Positions 23,716 through 33,115 of a stretch of 64,000 nucleotides of DNA are shown in pieces (the stretch's first letter is position 1; each line of letters opens with the position of its first letter). The stretch spans positions 248,001-312,000 of the forward strand of contig CAWJIJ010000011.1 in NCBI GenBank assembly GCA_963842955.1, in the 5' to 3' direction. Below the pieces are notes generated by a model that worked only from the letters and a program-made list of their open reading frames with translations, did no database searches and was not told the origin of the DNA. Position numbers and translations under genes: made by a program. The stretch comes from JARFQW01 sp963842955. Lineage in GTDB: Bacteria; Pseudomonadota; Gammaproteobacteria; Steroidobacterales; XN24.

Positions 23716-25403
23716 TCGAGCAGGCGTGCGGCCGCAGCAATGAGTTTTTCGTCATCGGGAAAAATCGTCATGGCGTTGGCCACGAAGTTTCTCGCCTCCT
23801 CCCTGCGGCCCAGCGCCCAGAGCACGTCACCGATGTGCGCCGCCACCTCCGGATCCCGGGACTCCTCCCAGGCTCGCTCCAGATAGCCCAGGGCTTCCTC
23901 ATTGCGGCCGAGCTTGTGAAGAACCCAACCCATGCTGTCGATGATGGCCGCATTGTCGGGGGCCAGCTCGAGGGCTTTCTCGATATAACCGTAGGCCTCC
24001 TGGTGCCGGTCGGTTCGATCCGCCAGCGTATAGCCCAGGGCGTTCAGGGCAACCGGATCCTCGGGGCGCAGAGCGACGAGGGACTCGAGCTCCGCGACCG
24101 CCTCATCGACCCGGTCCAGGCGCTCGTAGAGGAAAGCCCGGGCGTAGCGAAGGTCGTCGTCCTCCGGATGGCGCTCGAGGTATTCATCGTAGAGTGCCAG
24201 GGAACCGTCGAAATCACCCATGCGATTCATAAGCTCGCCACGGGCCTGGACGAGCTCACTCTCGGCCCACGGAGCCATGCGGGAGAAATCCTCCAGGTGC
24301 CTCAGGGCAGCCTCGGTTTCGCCCATGTTGTAGAGCAGCAGCGCGAGGCGAACCTGGGCGGTTACCGCGTTGTCGCCGCTTGTCACCCGGCCGTAGAACC
24401 GCATCGCGGTGTCCACGTCACCCTGCTGCTCGGCGATGCTCGCCAGGTAAAACAAGGCCTCGTCCATATAGCGCCCGGTGGACATCAGCTCCACAAAGTG
24501 GTCCTCGGCGGCGTCCAGGTTACCGGCGTGGTATTCGAGATAGCCCAGCGACCGGAGGACTCCGGGGCGGGTCGCCTCGGCGTCTTTCAGCGCCAGCAGC
24601 TCGTCGCGCGCCTCGTCGACCCGCCCGGCGGCCATGAGGATAACGGCCCTCTCCATGCGCAGCCGCGGGCTATTGGCATCAAGCCGGCTGGCCAGGTAGT
24701 CCAGGGCTTCGTCCGGGCGATCGGCGGCGACCAGGCTGCGGGCATAGAGCACAGCGGCGTCCTGCCACTCCGGAGCCAGAGTCGCCGCGGTCTCGGCATA
24801 GCCAACGGCCAGCTCGGTCTGATCCGCCCGCAGCGCGAGATACGCCACCGCATACTGGGCGCTCTCGTTGCCGGCACGTCCGTCCGCGACCTCTTTCATG
24901 GCGTCTACCGCGACCTCCGGGTCCCGGGCGTCCAGGAACAGCGGCAGCAGCGTGACGAAGCCCTCCGGATGGTCGGCGCCGGTCAGCTCATAGAGCGCGT
25001 CCAGGTGAAAGGCGGCCCCGTCCGGATCTCCCTGGCGCAAATAGATCTGGACCAGCATGCGCCTCGGGTCGGGGTTCTCGGGCTCGACCGCCGCCCATCG
25101 GCGGGCGATTTCCAGGGCCTGGTCCTGGTTTCCGTAGTCGAAGATGACCCCGGCCGAACGGCCCAGCAGTTCCGCGTCGCCGCTTTCCTTTGCCGCCTCG
25201 TAATACTCCCCGGCCGCCAGCGCGTACTCCTCCCGCTGAATGGCGATCTCGGCCATCAGCAGGTGGTAGTTGGCGGCCTCGGAATCCGCCTCGCTGGTCT
25301 CGATGACCGGAAGTGAATAGTCAGGGGTCGTCTCTTCGGGGGCGGAAGCACAAGCGGCCAGGAGGGCCACAGCAAGTCCGGTCGAAAGGCGGGATCGCTT
25401 CAT
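23712..25403 (-). CDS. TPR-repeat lipoprotein
   Basis: Protein of 563 residues with a lipobox LLAAC (Cys18) followed almost entirely by tetratricopeptide repeats (from about residue 45 to the end; for example NALGYTLADRTDRHQEAYGY and IDSMGWVLHKLGRNEEALGY). It is expected to be an envelope scaffold for protein-protein contacts. Large TPR proteins next to lolB are usual in gammaproteobacteria; their role is undefined but may assist envelope assembly. It is divergent from hemA. Confidence 0.9.
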   Translation of the reverse strand: MKRSRLSTGLAVALLAACASAPEETTPDYSLPVIETSEADSEAANYHLLMAEIAIQREEYALAAGEYYEAAKESGDAELLGRSAGVIFDYGNQDQALEIARRWAAVEPENPDPRRMLVQIYLRQGDPDGAAFHLDALYELTGADHPEGFVTLLPLFLDARDPEVAVDAMKEVADGRAGNESAQYAVAYLALRADQTELAVGYAETAATLAPEWQDAAVLYARSLVAADRPDEALDYLASRLDANSPRLRMERAVILMAAGRVDEARDELLALKDAEATRPGVLRSLGYLEYHAGNLDAAEDHFVELMSTGRYMDEALFYLASIAEQQGDVDTAMRFYGRVTSGDNAVTAQVRLALLLYNMGETEAALRHLEDFSRMAPWAESELVQARGELMNRMGDFDGSLALYDEYLERHPEDDDLRYARAFLYERLDRVDEAVAELESLVALRPEDPVALNALGYTLADRTDRHQEAYGYIEKALELAPDNAAIIDSMGWVLHKLGRNEEALGYLERAWEESRDPEVAAHIGDVLWALGRREEARNFVANAMTIFPDDEKLIAAAARLLE

Positions 25404-25469
25404 CTGGGTGCCTGAACAAAGGGTTTGGGGACTATATCAGAGCCTATTGAGCGCAGAGTGGCCGGGCGC

Positions 25470-25499
25470 TTGTCACGGACCGCATCCTTGCAGGACAAT
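25470..25499 (+). promoter_or_regulatory. probable sigma-70 promoter for hemA
   Basis: TTGTCA (25470-25475) and GACAAT (25494-25499) are separated by 18 bases, the same layout and -10 as the tRNA-Met promoter. It predicts a start near 25506 and a leader of about 23 bases to the hemA ATG. Confidence 0.5.
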
Positions 25500-25528
25500 T
25501 GTGCGCAACTTCGCGGGTATACCGACGG

Positions 25529-26788
25529 ATGACACTAAGAGTCCTTGGTTTGAATCACCGGACCGCTCCGGTGCAGGTCCGCGAGCAGCTGGCCCTGAAC
25601 AACCACCAGCTGCCAACGGCACTGGACGAACTCGTTCGCATACCGCATGTGAATGAGATGCTCATCGTCTCCACGTGCAACCGGACCGAACTGTACAGCG
25701 CCTGTAACGGCAACGCAGTGGGCGAATTGCGTGGTTGGCTCATGGACGACACCCGGCTAGGCCCGAACGGATCAGATCTGCTGTATACCCTCGAGGATCA
25801 ACAGGCCGTCAACCATACTTTCTCCGTGGCTTCCGGGCTGGATTCAGCGGTCCTTGGCGAGCCACAGATTCTCGGCCAGATGAAACAGGCCTACCGGATT
25901 GCCACCGAAGTCGGCAGCACCGGTCCCATGCTGCATTCGCTGTTCCAGCAGGCATTCGCCGTTGCCAAACTGGTTCGCACCGACACCAGCATCGGCAACA
26001 GCGCAGTCTCTGTCGCCTACGCGGCGGTCACCCTGGCGCGGCAGATATTCGCCGACTTCGACCGGCACTCGGCGCTGCTCGTGGGGGCCGGCGAGACCAT
26101 CGAACTCACCGCAAGACACCTGGCCCAGCGCGGGGTGAGGCGGATTATCATCGCCAACCGGAGCCTGGACAGGGCACAGGCCCTGGCGGAAGAATTCACC
26201 GGCTACGCCATCACCCTGGACGATATACCCGCGCACCTGGCGGATGCCGACATGCTCATCTGTTCAACCGCCAGTCCGGAACCCCTGATTCACACAGCCG
26301 ACGTCAAGGCGGCTCTTAAGGCGCGAAAGCGCAAGCCGATGTTCGTCGTGGACCTGGCAGTTCCTCGCGACGTCCACCCGGACGTGGGCAAGCTGGAGGA
26401 TGTCTACCTCTATACGGTGGACGACCTCGAGGGCGTCATCAGCGAGAATCTGCGTTCCAGGGAGGAAGCCGCCCGGCAGGCGCGGGAAATCATCGATACG
26501 GAAGTGGCGCGGTTCTCCGCCACGCTGCGCACCAGGGACTCCGCGCCGACCATACGCGAGGTTCGCCAGCATGCCGCGAACATCCAGGCCCAGGTAGAGC
26601 GGCAGGCCACACGCATGCTCGAATCGGGCAAGTCCCCCGAAGAGGTCGTGGCCTATCTGTCGAGAACCCTCACCAACAAGCTGCTGCACGGGCCCAGCGC
26701 CGGCCTGCGCCGGGCGGGAGAAACCGGCGACGGAGACCTGATCCAGGCGGCACGACGCCTGTTCGGCCTGCCGGATGAAGATGCCTGA
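25529..26788 (+). CDS. hemA: glutamyl-tRNA reductase
   Basis: NADPH-dependent enzyme of 419 residues that makes glutamate 1-semialdehyde from Glu-tRNA, the first committed step of C5 haem synthesis. Catalytic Cys50 is in VSTCNRTE, GLNHRTAPV opens the protein, SGLDSAVLGEPQILGQMK forms the substrate region, and ALLVGAGETIELTARHL starts the NADPH domain. The ATG at 25529 fits the family; the longer frame from 25499 is not conserved-looking. prfA follows 42 bases later. Confidence 0.97.
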   Translation: MTLRVLGLNHRTAPVQVREQLALNNHQLPTALDELVRIPHVNEMLIVSTCNRTELYSACNGNAVGELRGWLMDDTRLGPNGSDLLYTLEDQQAVNHTFSVASGLDSAVLGEPQILGQMKQAYRIATEVGSTGPMLHSLFQQAFAVAKLVRTDTSIGNSAVSVAYAAVTLARQIFADFDRHSALLVGAGETIELTARHLAQRGVRRIIIANRSLDRAQALAEEFTGYAITLDDIPAHLADADMLICSTASPEPLIHTADVKAALKARKRKPMFVVDLAVPRDVHPDVGKLEDVYLYTVDDLEGVISENLRSREEAARQAREIIDTEVARFSATLRTRDSAPTIREVRQHAANIQAQVERQATRMLESGKSPEEVVAYLSRTLTNKLLHGPSAGLRRAGETGDGDLIQAARRLFGLPDEDA

Positions 26789-26830
26789 CGGTTGCGCCCT
26801 CACCTGCCCGGGCGGGGCCGCGGTTCTGAA

Positions 26831-27913
26831 GTGAAGAACTCGATTCGGGCGCGTCTCGACCAGCTCCTCGAACGCCACCAGGAGGTGGCGGCGCTGCTGG
26901 CAGATCCAGACGTCATCGGCGACCAGAACCGGTTTCGCGAGCTCAGCATGGAGTACGCCCGCCTCGAACCGGTGGTTACGGATTTCCAGTCATGGCAGGA
27001 GGCCTCCCGGGACCGGGAAACCGCCATGGAGCTGGCGGCCGGCGGCGATCCCGAGCTGAAGGCACTGGCGGAAGAGGAGCTGGCGGAAGGCGGCCCGGCC
27101 CTGGAAGCGCTGGAGGCGGCGCTGCAGAAACACCTGATCCCGAAAGACCGGCACGACACCAGCAATGTCTACCTGGAAATACGCGCCGGAACCGGCGGCG
27201 ACGAGGCCGCGCTCTTCGCCGGCGACCTGTTCCGCATGTACACCCGCTATGCGGAGAACCAGGGATGGTCCGTGGAGATCCTTTCGGAGAGCCCCGGGGA
27301 CCACGGCGGATACAAGGAGGTGATCAGCCGGGTTGCCGGGCGCGGCGTTTATTCCCGACTCAAGTTCGAGTCGGGCGCACACCGGGTTCAGCGGATACCC
27401 GAAACGGAATCCCAGGGTCGCATTCACACCTCGGCCTGCACGGTGGCGGTGCTGCCGGAACCGGAAGAGATGGACGCTGTCGAGGTCAATACCGCCGACC
27501 TGCGCATTGATACCTACCGGGCATCGGGTGCGGGCGGGCAGCACGTGAACAAGACCGACTCGGCGGTCCGGATCACTCACCTGCCCTCGGGAATCGTGGT
27601 CGAATGCCAGGATGAGCGCTCGCAGCACAAGAACCGCGCACGGGCGATGGCGCTGCTGAAGGCCCGCCTTCTGGACGTCGAGGAAACCCGGCGAGCCACG
27701 GAGCAGGCCGCCGCCCGCAAGACGCTCGTCGGTTCCGGCGACCGCTCCGAGCGCATTCGCACGTACAACTTCCCCCAGGGCCGGGTGACCGATCACCGTA
27801 TCAACCTGACCCTTTACAAGCTCGAAACGATCGTCCAGGGCGACCTGGACCCGGTGGTCGAGCCGTTGATCAGCGAGCACCAGGCCGAACAGCTGGCCCT
27901 GCTCGGCAGTTAA
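26831..27913 (+). CDS. prfA: peptide chain release factor 1
   Basis: Release factor of 360 residues recognising UAA and UAG. The GGQ motif (235-237, within SGAGGQHVNKTDSAVR) triggers peptide release; HRVQRIPETESQGRIHTS includes the codon-recognition region, although the PxT-type tripeptide reads PET here. Start GTG at 26831 matches the family N-terminus (KNSIRARLDQLLERH). hemA-prfA-prmC is the ancestral order; here sulfur genes separate prfA from prmC. Confidence 0.97.
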   Translation: MKNSIRARLDQLLERHQEVAALLADPDVIGDQNRFRELSMEYARLEPVVTDFQSWQEASRDRETAMELAAGGDPELKALAEEELAEGGPALEALEAALQKHLIPKDRHDTSNVYLEIRAGTGGDEAALFAGDLFRMYTRYAENQGWSVEILSESPGDHGGYKEVISRVAGRGVYSRLKFESGAHRVQRIPETESQGRIHTSACTVAVLPEPEEMDAVEVNTADLRIDTYRASGAGGQHVNKTDSAVRITHLPSGIVVECQDERSQHKNRARAMALLKARLLDVEETRRATEQAAARKTLVGSGDRSERIRTYNFPQGRVTDHRINLTLYKLETIVQGDLDPVVEPLISEHQAEQLALLGS

Positions 27914-27933
27914 ACACCAGCAAGGCACTCGGC

Positions 27934-28968
27934 ATGCAGTATCGCGAAAGCGTTATCGATCTAATTGGCAATACGCCGCTCCTCCGCCTGAAAGAAGCCT
28001 CCGAGGAAACCGGCTGTGAAATTCTCGGCAAGGCCGAATTCATGAACCCGGGCGGCTCGATCAAGGACCGGGCGGCACTGGGCCTGGTGCGGGATGCCGA
28101 GGCGCGGGGCGCACTGGCGCCCGGCGGCGTCATCGTGGAGGGTACCGCCGGCAACACCGGGATCGGGCTGGCGCTGGTAGGCAATGCCCTGGGCTACCGC
28201 TGCATCATCGTCATGCCGGAAACCCAGAGCCGGGAAAAGATCGACACCCTGCGCGCGTACGGCGCTGAGGTGCGGCTGGTCAAGGCGGTGCCCTATCGAA
28301 ACCCGGACAACTACGTGCATGTATCCGAGCGCCTGGCGGCCGGCATGAATGAGGCGGCACCGGGCAGCGCCTTCTGGGCCAACCAGTTCGACAACACCGC
28401 CAACCAGGCCTGGCACCACGCCACGACGGGCCCGGAAATCTGGGAGCAGACCGGTGGGCGGATCGACGGATTCGTTTGCGCTGCGGGAACCGGCGGCACG
28501 CTGGCCGGCGTCGGCAGCTACCTCAAACAGCGCAACCCGAAAGTCACGATCGCCGTCTCGGATCCGGGCGGTTCCGGCCTTTACAACCACTACGCCAACG
28601 GCGAGATGAAGGTGGAGGGCTCGTCCATCACGGAAGGAATCGGCAACAGCCGGATTACTGCGAACATGGCCGAGGCGCCGGTGGACGTGGCGTTCCGGAT
28701 CGAGGACAGCGAATCCATACCCCGGGTCTACCGAATGATCACCGGCGAAGGGCTGCTGCTGGGTGGATCCAGCGGCGTGAACGTTTCTGGCGCGGTACGG
28801 CTCGCCCGTCAGCTCGGGCCCGGCCATGTCGTCGTTACGGTCCTGTGCGACTCCGGCCTGCGCTACCAGCAGCGGCTATTCAATCCGGATTACCTGGAGT
28901 CCAAGGGTCTTGAGCCACCGGAGTTCCTCCGCGGAAATTCGACACCAGACCCGGCCGCCGGCTCCTAG
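27934..28968 (+). CDS. cysK: cysteine synthase (O-acetylserine sulfhydrylase)
   Basis: PLP enzyme of 344 residues making cysteine from O-acetylserine and sulfide. The PLP lysine is Lys44 in NPGGSIKDRA; the substrate loop EGTAGNTGIG and the phosphate-binding GTGGTLAG loop are present. It is longer than the E. coli enzyme (323 residues), mainly at the C-terminus. It is 20 bases after prfA on the same strand and converges with the transsulfuration pair. The CysK/CysM distinction cannot be settled by eye. Confidence 0.88.
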   Translation: MQYRESVIDLIGNTPLLRLKEASEETGCEILGKAEFMNPGGSIKDRAALGLVRDAEARGALAPGGVIVEGTAGNTGIGLALVGNALGYRCIIVMPETQSREKIDTLRAYGAEVRLVKAVPYRNPDNYVHVSERLAAGMNEAAPGSAFWANQFDNTANQAWHHATTGPEIWEQTGGRIDGFVCAAGTGGTLAGVGSYLKQRNPKVTIAVSDPGGSGLYNHYANGEMKVEGSSITEGIGNSRITANMAEAPVDVAFRIEDSESIPRVYRMITGEGLLLGGSSGVNVSGAVRLARQLGPGHVVVTVLCDSGLRYQQRLFNPDYLESKGLEPPEFLRGNSTPDPAAGS

Positions 28969-28977
28969 GCCATCGAA

Positions 28978-30153
28978 TCAGAGCCCGGCGGCAACGAACG
29001 CCTGGTCCAGGTCATCGATGAGATCGTCGAGATCCTCGATGCCCACCGAGAGACGAATCAGGGCATCGCTGATACCCAGGGCGGCGCGGGTTTCCGGAGG
29101 CACCGAGGCATGGGTCATGATGGCCGGGTGCTCGATGAGGCTCTCCACGCCGCCGAGGCTTTCGGCCAGGGCGAAGATCTCACAGGCCTCCAGAAACGGC
29201 CGGGCTTTCGCCAGGCCACCTTCGATGAAGAATGTGACGATGCCGCCTCCGCCGGCCATCTGGCGACGAGTCAGGTCGTATTGCGGGTGGGAATCCAGCC
29301 CCGGGTAGATGACCCGGTCCACGCCCGCCCGGGTTTCCAGCCAGCGCGCAACCGCCAGCGCCGTCGCGTTGTGCCGTTCCATGCGCAGCGGCAGAGTCTT
29401 GACGCCGCGCAGGGCGAGAAAGCTGTCGAAAGGGCCCGCGATGCCGCCCACCGAGTTCTGGAGAAAGGCGAGCTGCTCGGCCAGCCCCTCGTCCCGGGTG
29501 ACCGCCACACCGCCGACCATGTCGGAGTGCCCGTTGAGAAACTTGGTCACCGAATGCACGACGATGTCGGCGCCCAGGTCCAGCGGCTGCTGACCCCAGG
29601 GCGTGGCAAACGTGTTGTCCGCCACGATGACCAGATCCCGTTCCGATACCGCATCGGCGACGGCCCGGATATCGCACAGCTTGAGCATCGGATTTGTCGG
29701 CGTCTCGATCCAGATCATCCGGGTATCCGCCTCCAGAGCCGCATCAAGGGCGCTGGCATCGGAAAGGTCCGCGTAGGTGAAACGAAGGCCCGCAGAACGT
29801 CGGCGCACCCGGTTGAACAGGCGGCCCGTGCCTCCGTAGAGATCGTCCATGGCCACAACGTGACTACCTGAATCCAGCAGCTCGAGAACCGTGGAGATCG
29901 CCGCCATGCCCGATGCGAAGGCAAATCCGTGGCTGGCGTTTTCCAGGTCCGCCACGCAGCGCTCCCAGGCCATTCGGGTCGGGTTCTGGCTGCGGGAATA
30001 CTCGTAGCCCTGGTGGTCCCCCGGGCTGGACTGCACATAGGTGGACGTGGCGTAAATCGGCGGCATGATGGCGCCGGTGGACGGGTCAGGCGCCTGCCCG
30101 GCGTGTATAGCCCGGGTCGCCAGACCGCGAGGCTTGGCGTCGGACCGGCTCAT
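28978..30153 (-). CDS. cystathionine gamma-lyase / gamma-synthase family enzyme
   Basis: PLP enzyme of the Cys/Met metabolism family (391 residues). PLP Lys204 sits in HSVTKFLNGHSD, with ATSTYVQSSPGDHQGYEYSR and the ESLGGVESLIEHPAIMTHAS substrate region. Overlap of 4 bases with the upstream cystathionine beta-synthase strongly suggests a gamma-lyase completing reverse transsulfuration (homocysteine to cysteine). The family also includes gamma-synthase (MetB), and sequence alone does not settle this. Confidence 0.85.
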   Translation of the reverse strand: MSRSDAKPRGLATRAIHAGQAPDPSTGAIMPPIYATSTYVQSSPGDHQGYEYSRSQNPTRMAWERCVADLENASHGFAFASGMAAISTVLELLDSGSHVVAMDDLYGGTGRLFNRVRRRSAGLRFTYADLSDASALDAALEADTRMIWIETPTNPMLKLCDIRAVADAVSERDLVIVADNTFATPWGQQPLDLGADIVVHSVTKFLNGHSDMVGGVAVTRDEGLAEQLAFLQNSVGGIAGPFDSFLALRGVKTLPLRMERHNATALAVARWLETRAGVDRVIYPGLDSHPQYDLTRRQMAGGGGIVTFFIEGGLAKARPFLEACEIFALAESLGGVESLIEHPAIMTHASVPPETRAALGISDALIRLSVGIEDLDDLIDDLDQAFVAAGL

Positions 30154-31529
30154 GCCAGGGCCCCCTGGTGGAGTTTTCGCAAGTGGTTAAGTACATCGGT
30201 GCGGGTAATCAGCCCAAGGAAGGTGCCGTCGCCCTGGGTCACCGCCGCATAGGAATCTCCGTGCAGGAGCGCGACCAGATTGTTGATGGACGTGTCCCGG
30301 TCAACCTGCAGAAACGACGTGCGCATGGCCCGGGAAACCGGCTCGGTCATCAACGCCGGCTTGCCGAACACGAACCGGATGATGTCGTCTTCGGTGATGA
30401 CTCCGACGAGCCGGTCGTCTTTCATCACGGGCAGCTGAGAGAAACCCGCATTGCGAAGCCGGTTGTGGGCGGTCGTGAGAATGTCGTCGGGGCCCACGGT
30501 AATGGTCGCGCGCTGGCCGTGAGGCCGGCCAATGAGATCCCGAAGGTCCCCATGTCGCTCCCGCTCGATGAAGCCATTGTCCTCCATCCAGAAATCGTTG
30601 TAGAGCTTGGAGAGGTACTTGTTGCCCGTGTCGCAGGCGAAGGTGACCACACGCTTCGCTTCGGTCTGCTCGCGGCAGTACTTGAGCGCCGCCGCCAGCA
30701 CCGTCCCGGACGAGGAGCCGGCCAGGATTCCCTCCTTGCGCAGCAGGTCACGGGCGGCGGCGAAGGATTCCGCATCGGAGATGGTATAGGCCCGGGTCAC
30801 GAGGCTGAAATCGGCGATGTCGGGAATGAAATCTTCTCCGATTCCTTCCACGAGCCACGACCCGCCGGCGCCAATTTCGCCGGTCTCGATGAAGCCTGCC
30901 AGGATCGATCCCTCGGGATCGGCGAGGACCATTTCCAGCCCGGGTGCATGGGCCTGGAAATGGCGGCTCATGCCGGTGACTGTGCCGCTGGAGCCGACGC
31001 CGACAACGACCGCGTCCACCCTGTTGTCGAGCTGCTCGAGTATTTCCGGAGCAGTGGTTTCCTCGTGGGCCCTGGGATTGTCGGGATTGCCGAACTGGTT
31101 GATGAAGTATCCGCCGGTCTCCTCGGCAATCCGACGCGCCAGGTCCTGGTAGTACTCAGGGTGGCCGCGATTGACATCGGACCGGGTCAGCACGACCTCG
31201 GCACCCATCGCCCGCAGATTGAAAATCTTCTCCTGGCTCATCTTGTCAGGCAGAACCAGGACGAGCCGGTAGCCTTTCTGGGCCGCGGCCAGCGCCAGGC
31301 CGAGGCCGGTATTGCCGGCCGTGGCCTCCACGAGGGTGGCACCGGGACTGATGTCCCCGCGGGCCTCGGCGGCGGCGATCATGGAAATGCCGATCCGGTC
31401 CTTGATGGATCCGCCCGGGTTCATAAGCTCGAGCTTCAGGAAGAGCCGACAGGGCCCTGTATCGATTTGCGTGACCTCGAGCATGGGAGTGCGCCCCACC
31501 ATGTCCAGGACTTCTCGGTAGACCTTCAT
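30150..31529 (-). CDS. cystathionine beta-synthase with CBS domain pair
   Basis: PLP enzyme of 459 residues joining homocysteine and serine (or O-acetylserine) to cystathionine. Catalytic domain about 1-320 with Lys43 in NPGGSIKDRIG, ATAGNTGLG and the GVGSSGTVTG loop; the C-terminal half (about 335-455) is a CBS pair (GVITEDDIIRFV, FLGLITRTDVLNHL) of the kind that confers adenosyl-ligand control in eukaryotic enzymes. It is the first gene of a two-gene operon, divergent from prmC across 93 bases. Confidence 0.92.
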   Translation of the reverse strand: MKVYREVLDMVGRTPMLEVTQIDTGPCRLFLKLELMNPGGSIKDRIGISMIAAAEARGDISPGATLVEATAGNTGLGLALAAAQKGYRLVLVLPDKMSQEKIFNLRAMGAEVVLTRSDVNRGHPEYYQDLARRIAEETGGYFINQFGNPDNPRAHEETTAPEILEQLDNRVDAVVVGVGSSGTVTGMSRHFQAHAPGLEMVLADPEGSILAGFIETGEIGAGGSWLVEGIGEDFIPDIADFSLVTRAYTISDAESFAAARDLLRKEGILAGSSSGTVLAAALKYCREQTEAKRVVTFACDTGNKYLSKLYNDFWMEDNGFIERERHGDLRDLIGRPHGQRATITVGPDDILTTAHNRLRNAGFSQLPVMKDDRLVGVITEDDIIRFVFGKPALMTEPVSRAMRTSFLQVDRDTSINNLVALLHGDSYAAVTQGDGTFLGLITRTDVLNHLRKLHQGALA

Positions 31530-31622
31530 GTTTTCTCCCGCCGGTGCCCGCTCGTTCCAGAAGGGTGAACCCGGCTCCGCGTGCGCGTATTCTACGCCAT
31601 GCCGTTAGTCCCATAAGCCCCC

Positions 31623-32480
31623 ATGAGCCAACCAGAAGACCTGACAATCCGCCGCTACCTCGAAGATGGCGCCGCGCTGCTCAGCTACGTGAGCGACTGT
31701 CCGCGCCTGGAAGCCGAGTCGCTGCTGGCCTATCTCATGAAGAAGCCGCGCAGCCACCTGCTCGCGTGGCCGGAGAAGGAGCTGGACTTTCCGGTAGCCA
31801 AGGGGTTCGAGGTTCTGCTGCGCCGGCGTTTCTCCGGCGAACCCGTGGCGTACATCACCGGCGTGCGCGAATTCTGGTCCATGCCGCTCAGGGTCAACCG
31901 GAATGTCCTGATTCCGCGACCGGAAACGGAGCTGCTCGTGGAGAAGGTCCTGGAATACCTGCCCGAGCGGAAAGGTGCCAGCATTCTCGATCTCGGCACG
32001 GGTTCGGGAAACATTGCCCTGGCCCTGGCCCGCGAGCGGCCGGACGCCCGGATCACGGCGGTGGAAATCTCGAAGCCAGCCCTTAAGGTCGCCCGCCTGA
32101 ACGCGAAAATGCTCCACATCGATACAGTGGACTTCCGGGAAGGCTTCTGGTTCGAGCCGGTCTCGGGCATGCGCTTCGACGTAATCGTCTCCAATCCCCC
32201 CTACGTGGAGGAGGGAGACGAACACCTCATCGAGGGCGACGTTCGCTTCGAGCCCGAGAACGCGCTGCTCGGAGGGACAGACGGACTGAGCTCCTTCCGC
32301 AGCATCATTGACCAGGCGTTCACCTTCCTGGAGCCGGACGGCTGGCTGATGTTCGAACACGGCTATGACCAGGCCCTGCGCGTCCACCGGCTCCTCAGGG
32401 CCATGCGCTATTTCAACATTCATACATTCCGCGACGACGGCGGCCGGGACCGCGTCACGATCGCGCAGGGGACTGAATGA
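31623..32480 (+). CDS. prmC: release factor glutamine methyltransferase
   Basis: SAM-dependent enzyme of 285 residues that methylates the Gln of the GGQ motif in release factors. REFWSMPLRVNRNVLIPRPE marks the substrate region, ILDLGTGSGNIALALARE binds SAM, and NPPY is the catalytic motif. PrmB is a close relative, but hemA-prfA context favours PrmC. It starts an operon whose genes overlap or nearly touch through fetB. Confidence 0.93.
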   Translation: MSQPEDLTIRRYLEDGAALLSYVSDCPRLEAESLLAYLMKKPRSHLLAWPEKELDFPVAKGFEVLLRRRFSGEPVAYITGVREFWSMPLRVNRNVLIPRPETELLVEKVLEYLPERKGASILDLGTGSGNIALALARERPDARITAVEISKPALKVARLNAKMLHIDTVDFREGFWFEPVSGMRFDVIVSNPPYVEEGDEHLIEGDVRFEPENALLGGTDGLSSFRSIIDQAFTFLEPDGWLMFEHGYDQALRVHRLLRAMRYFNIHTFRDDGGRDRVTIAQGTE

Positions 32481-33115
32481 CGCGTGAGAACGCGGAAGCC
32501 ACCCACGTGGCGGGCGGGTCCTGGGCCAGCCTGCTCCGCAACAATCCCGGGGTAGCGCTGACCCTCGCTTATCTGTTCGTCTCGCTGCTGGGCCTGACCT
32601 TCAGCTGGGCCCTTTACCGGCGCTTCGATATCAACGTCTTCCAGTTTGCCGACGTCAGTGATTTCCTGATGGGCGCCTTCCGGGAGCCCATGACCTTCGC
32701 GCTGGCCGGTTCGGCATTGATTGTCGGCTGGTCGGCGGTGTTGCTGAACCGATGGGAGGAGCGCGTGTTTGCCGAGCCCGAATCGATGAACCGGCTGGCT
32801 CGCGGATACGCCTGGCTTCGAAGTCATCTGGCCCCCGGCACCTGGCCACTGATCCTGACGTTCGCCTACTGCCTGCTCTTCATCGACACCTATGCCAGCC
32901 GGGAGGCGCGCCGCATCCAGGCCGGCGACGGCGGGACAGTCAGCATAGAAACCCAGGATGGCCGACGGCTTGAGCGGACGCTGATGGGCGCCACCAGCGG
33001 CTTCCTGTTCTTCTACGATGCGCGGGCGGCGCGGATCGAAATCCTGCCTCACGAGGGCGTTGCGCGTATCATGCACGCCACACCCAGGCCGCCGAAGGAC
33101 CCCGCAGCGCCATGA
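32477..33115 (+). CDS. membrane protein of unknown function
   Basis: Protein of 212 residues with three hydrophobic segments, at about 28-46, 68-90 and 118-136, followed by a cytoplasmic or periplasmic domain rich in beta strands (VSIETQDGRRLERTLMG, SGFLFFYDARAARIEILPH). It overlaps prmC by 4 bases and the cyclophilin gene by 4 bases, so its synthesis is coupled to both. I do not recognise the family. Confidence 0.7.
   Translation: MTRENAEATHVAGGSWASLLRNNPGVALTLAYLFVSLLGLTFSWALYRRFDINVFQFADVSDFLMGAFREPMTFALAGSALIVGWSAVLLNRWEERVFAEPESMNRLARGYAWLRSHLAPGTWPLILTFAYCLLFIDTYASREARRIQAGDGGTVSIETQDGRRLERTLMGATSGFLFFYDARAARIEILPHEGVARIMHATPRPPKDPAAP

Noticed and set aside
23835..25316. 493-residue open frame on + opposite the TPR lipoprotein
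   Set aside because: Antisense reading of repeats; the TPR pattern and lipobox are on the minus strand.
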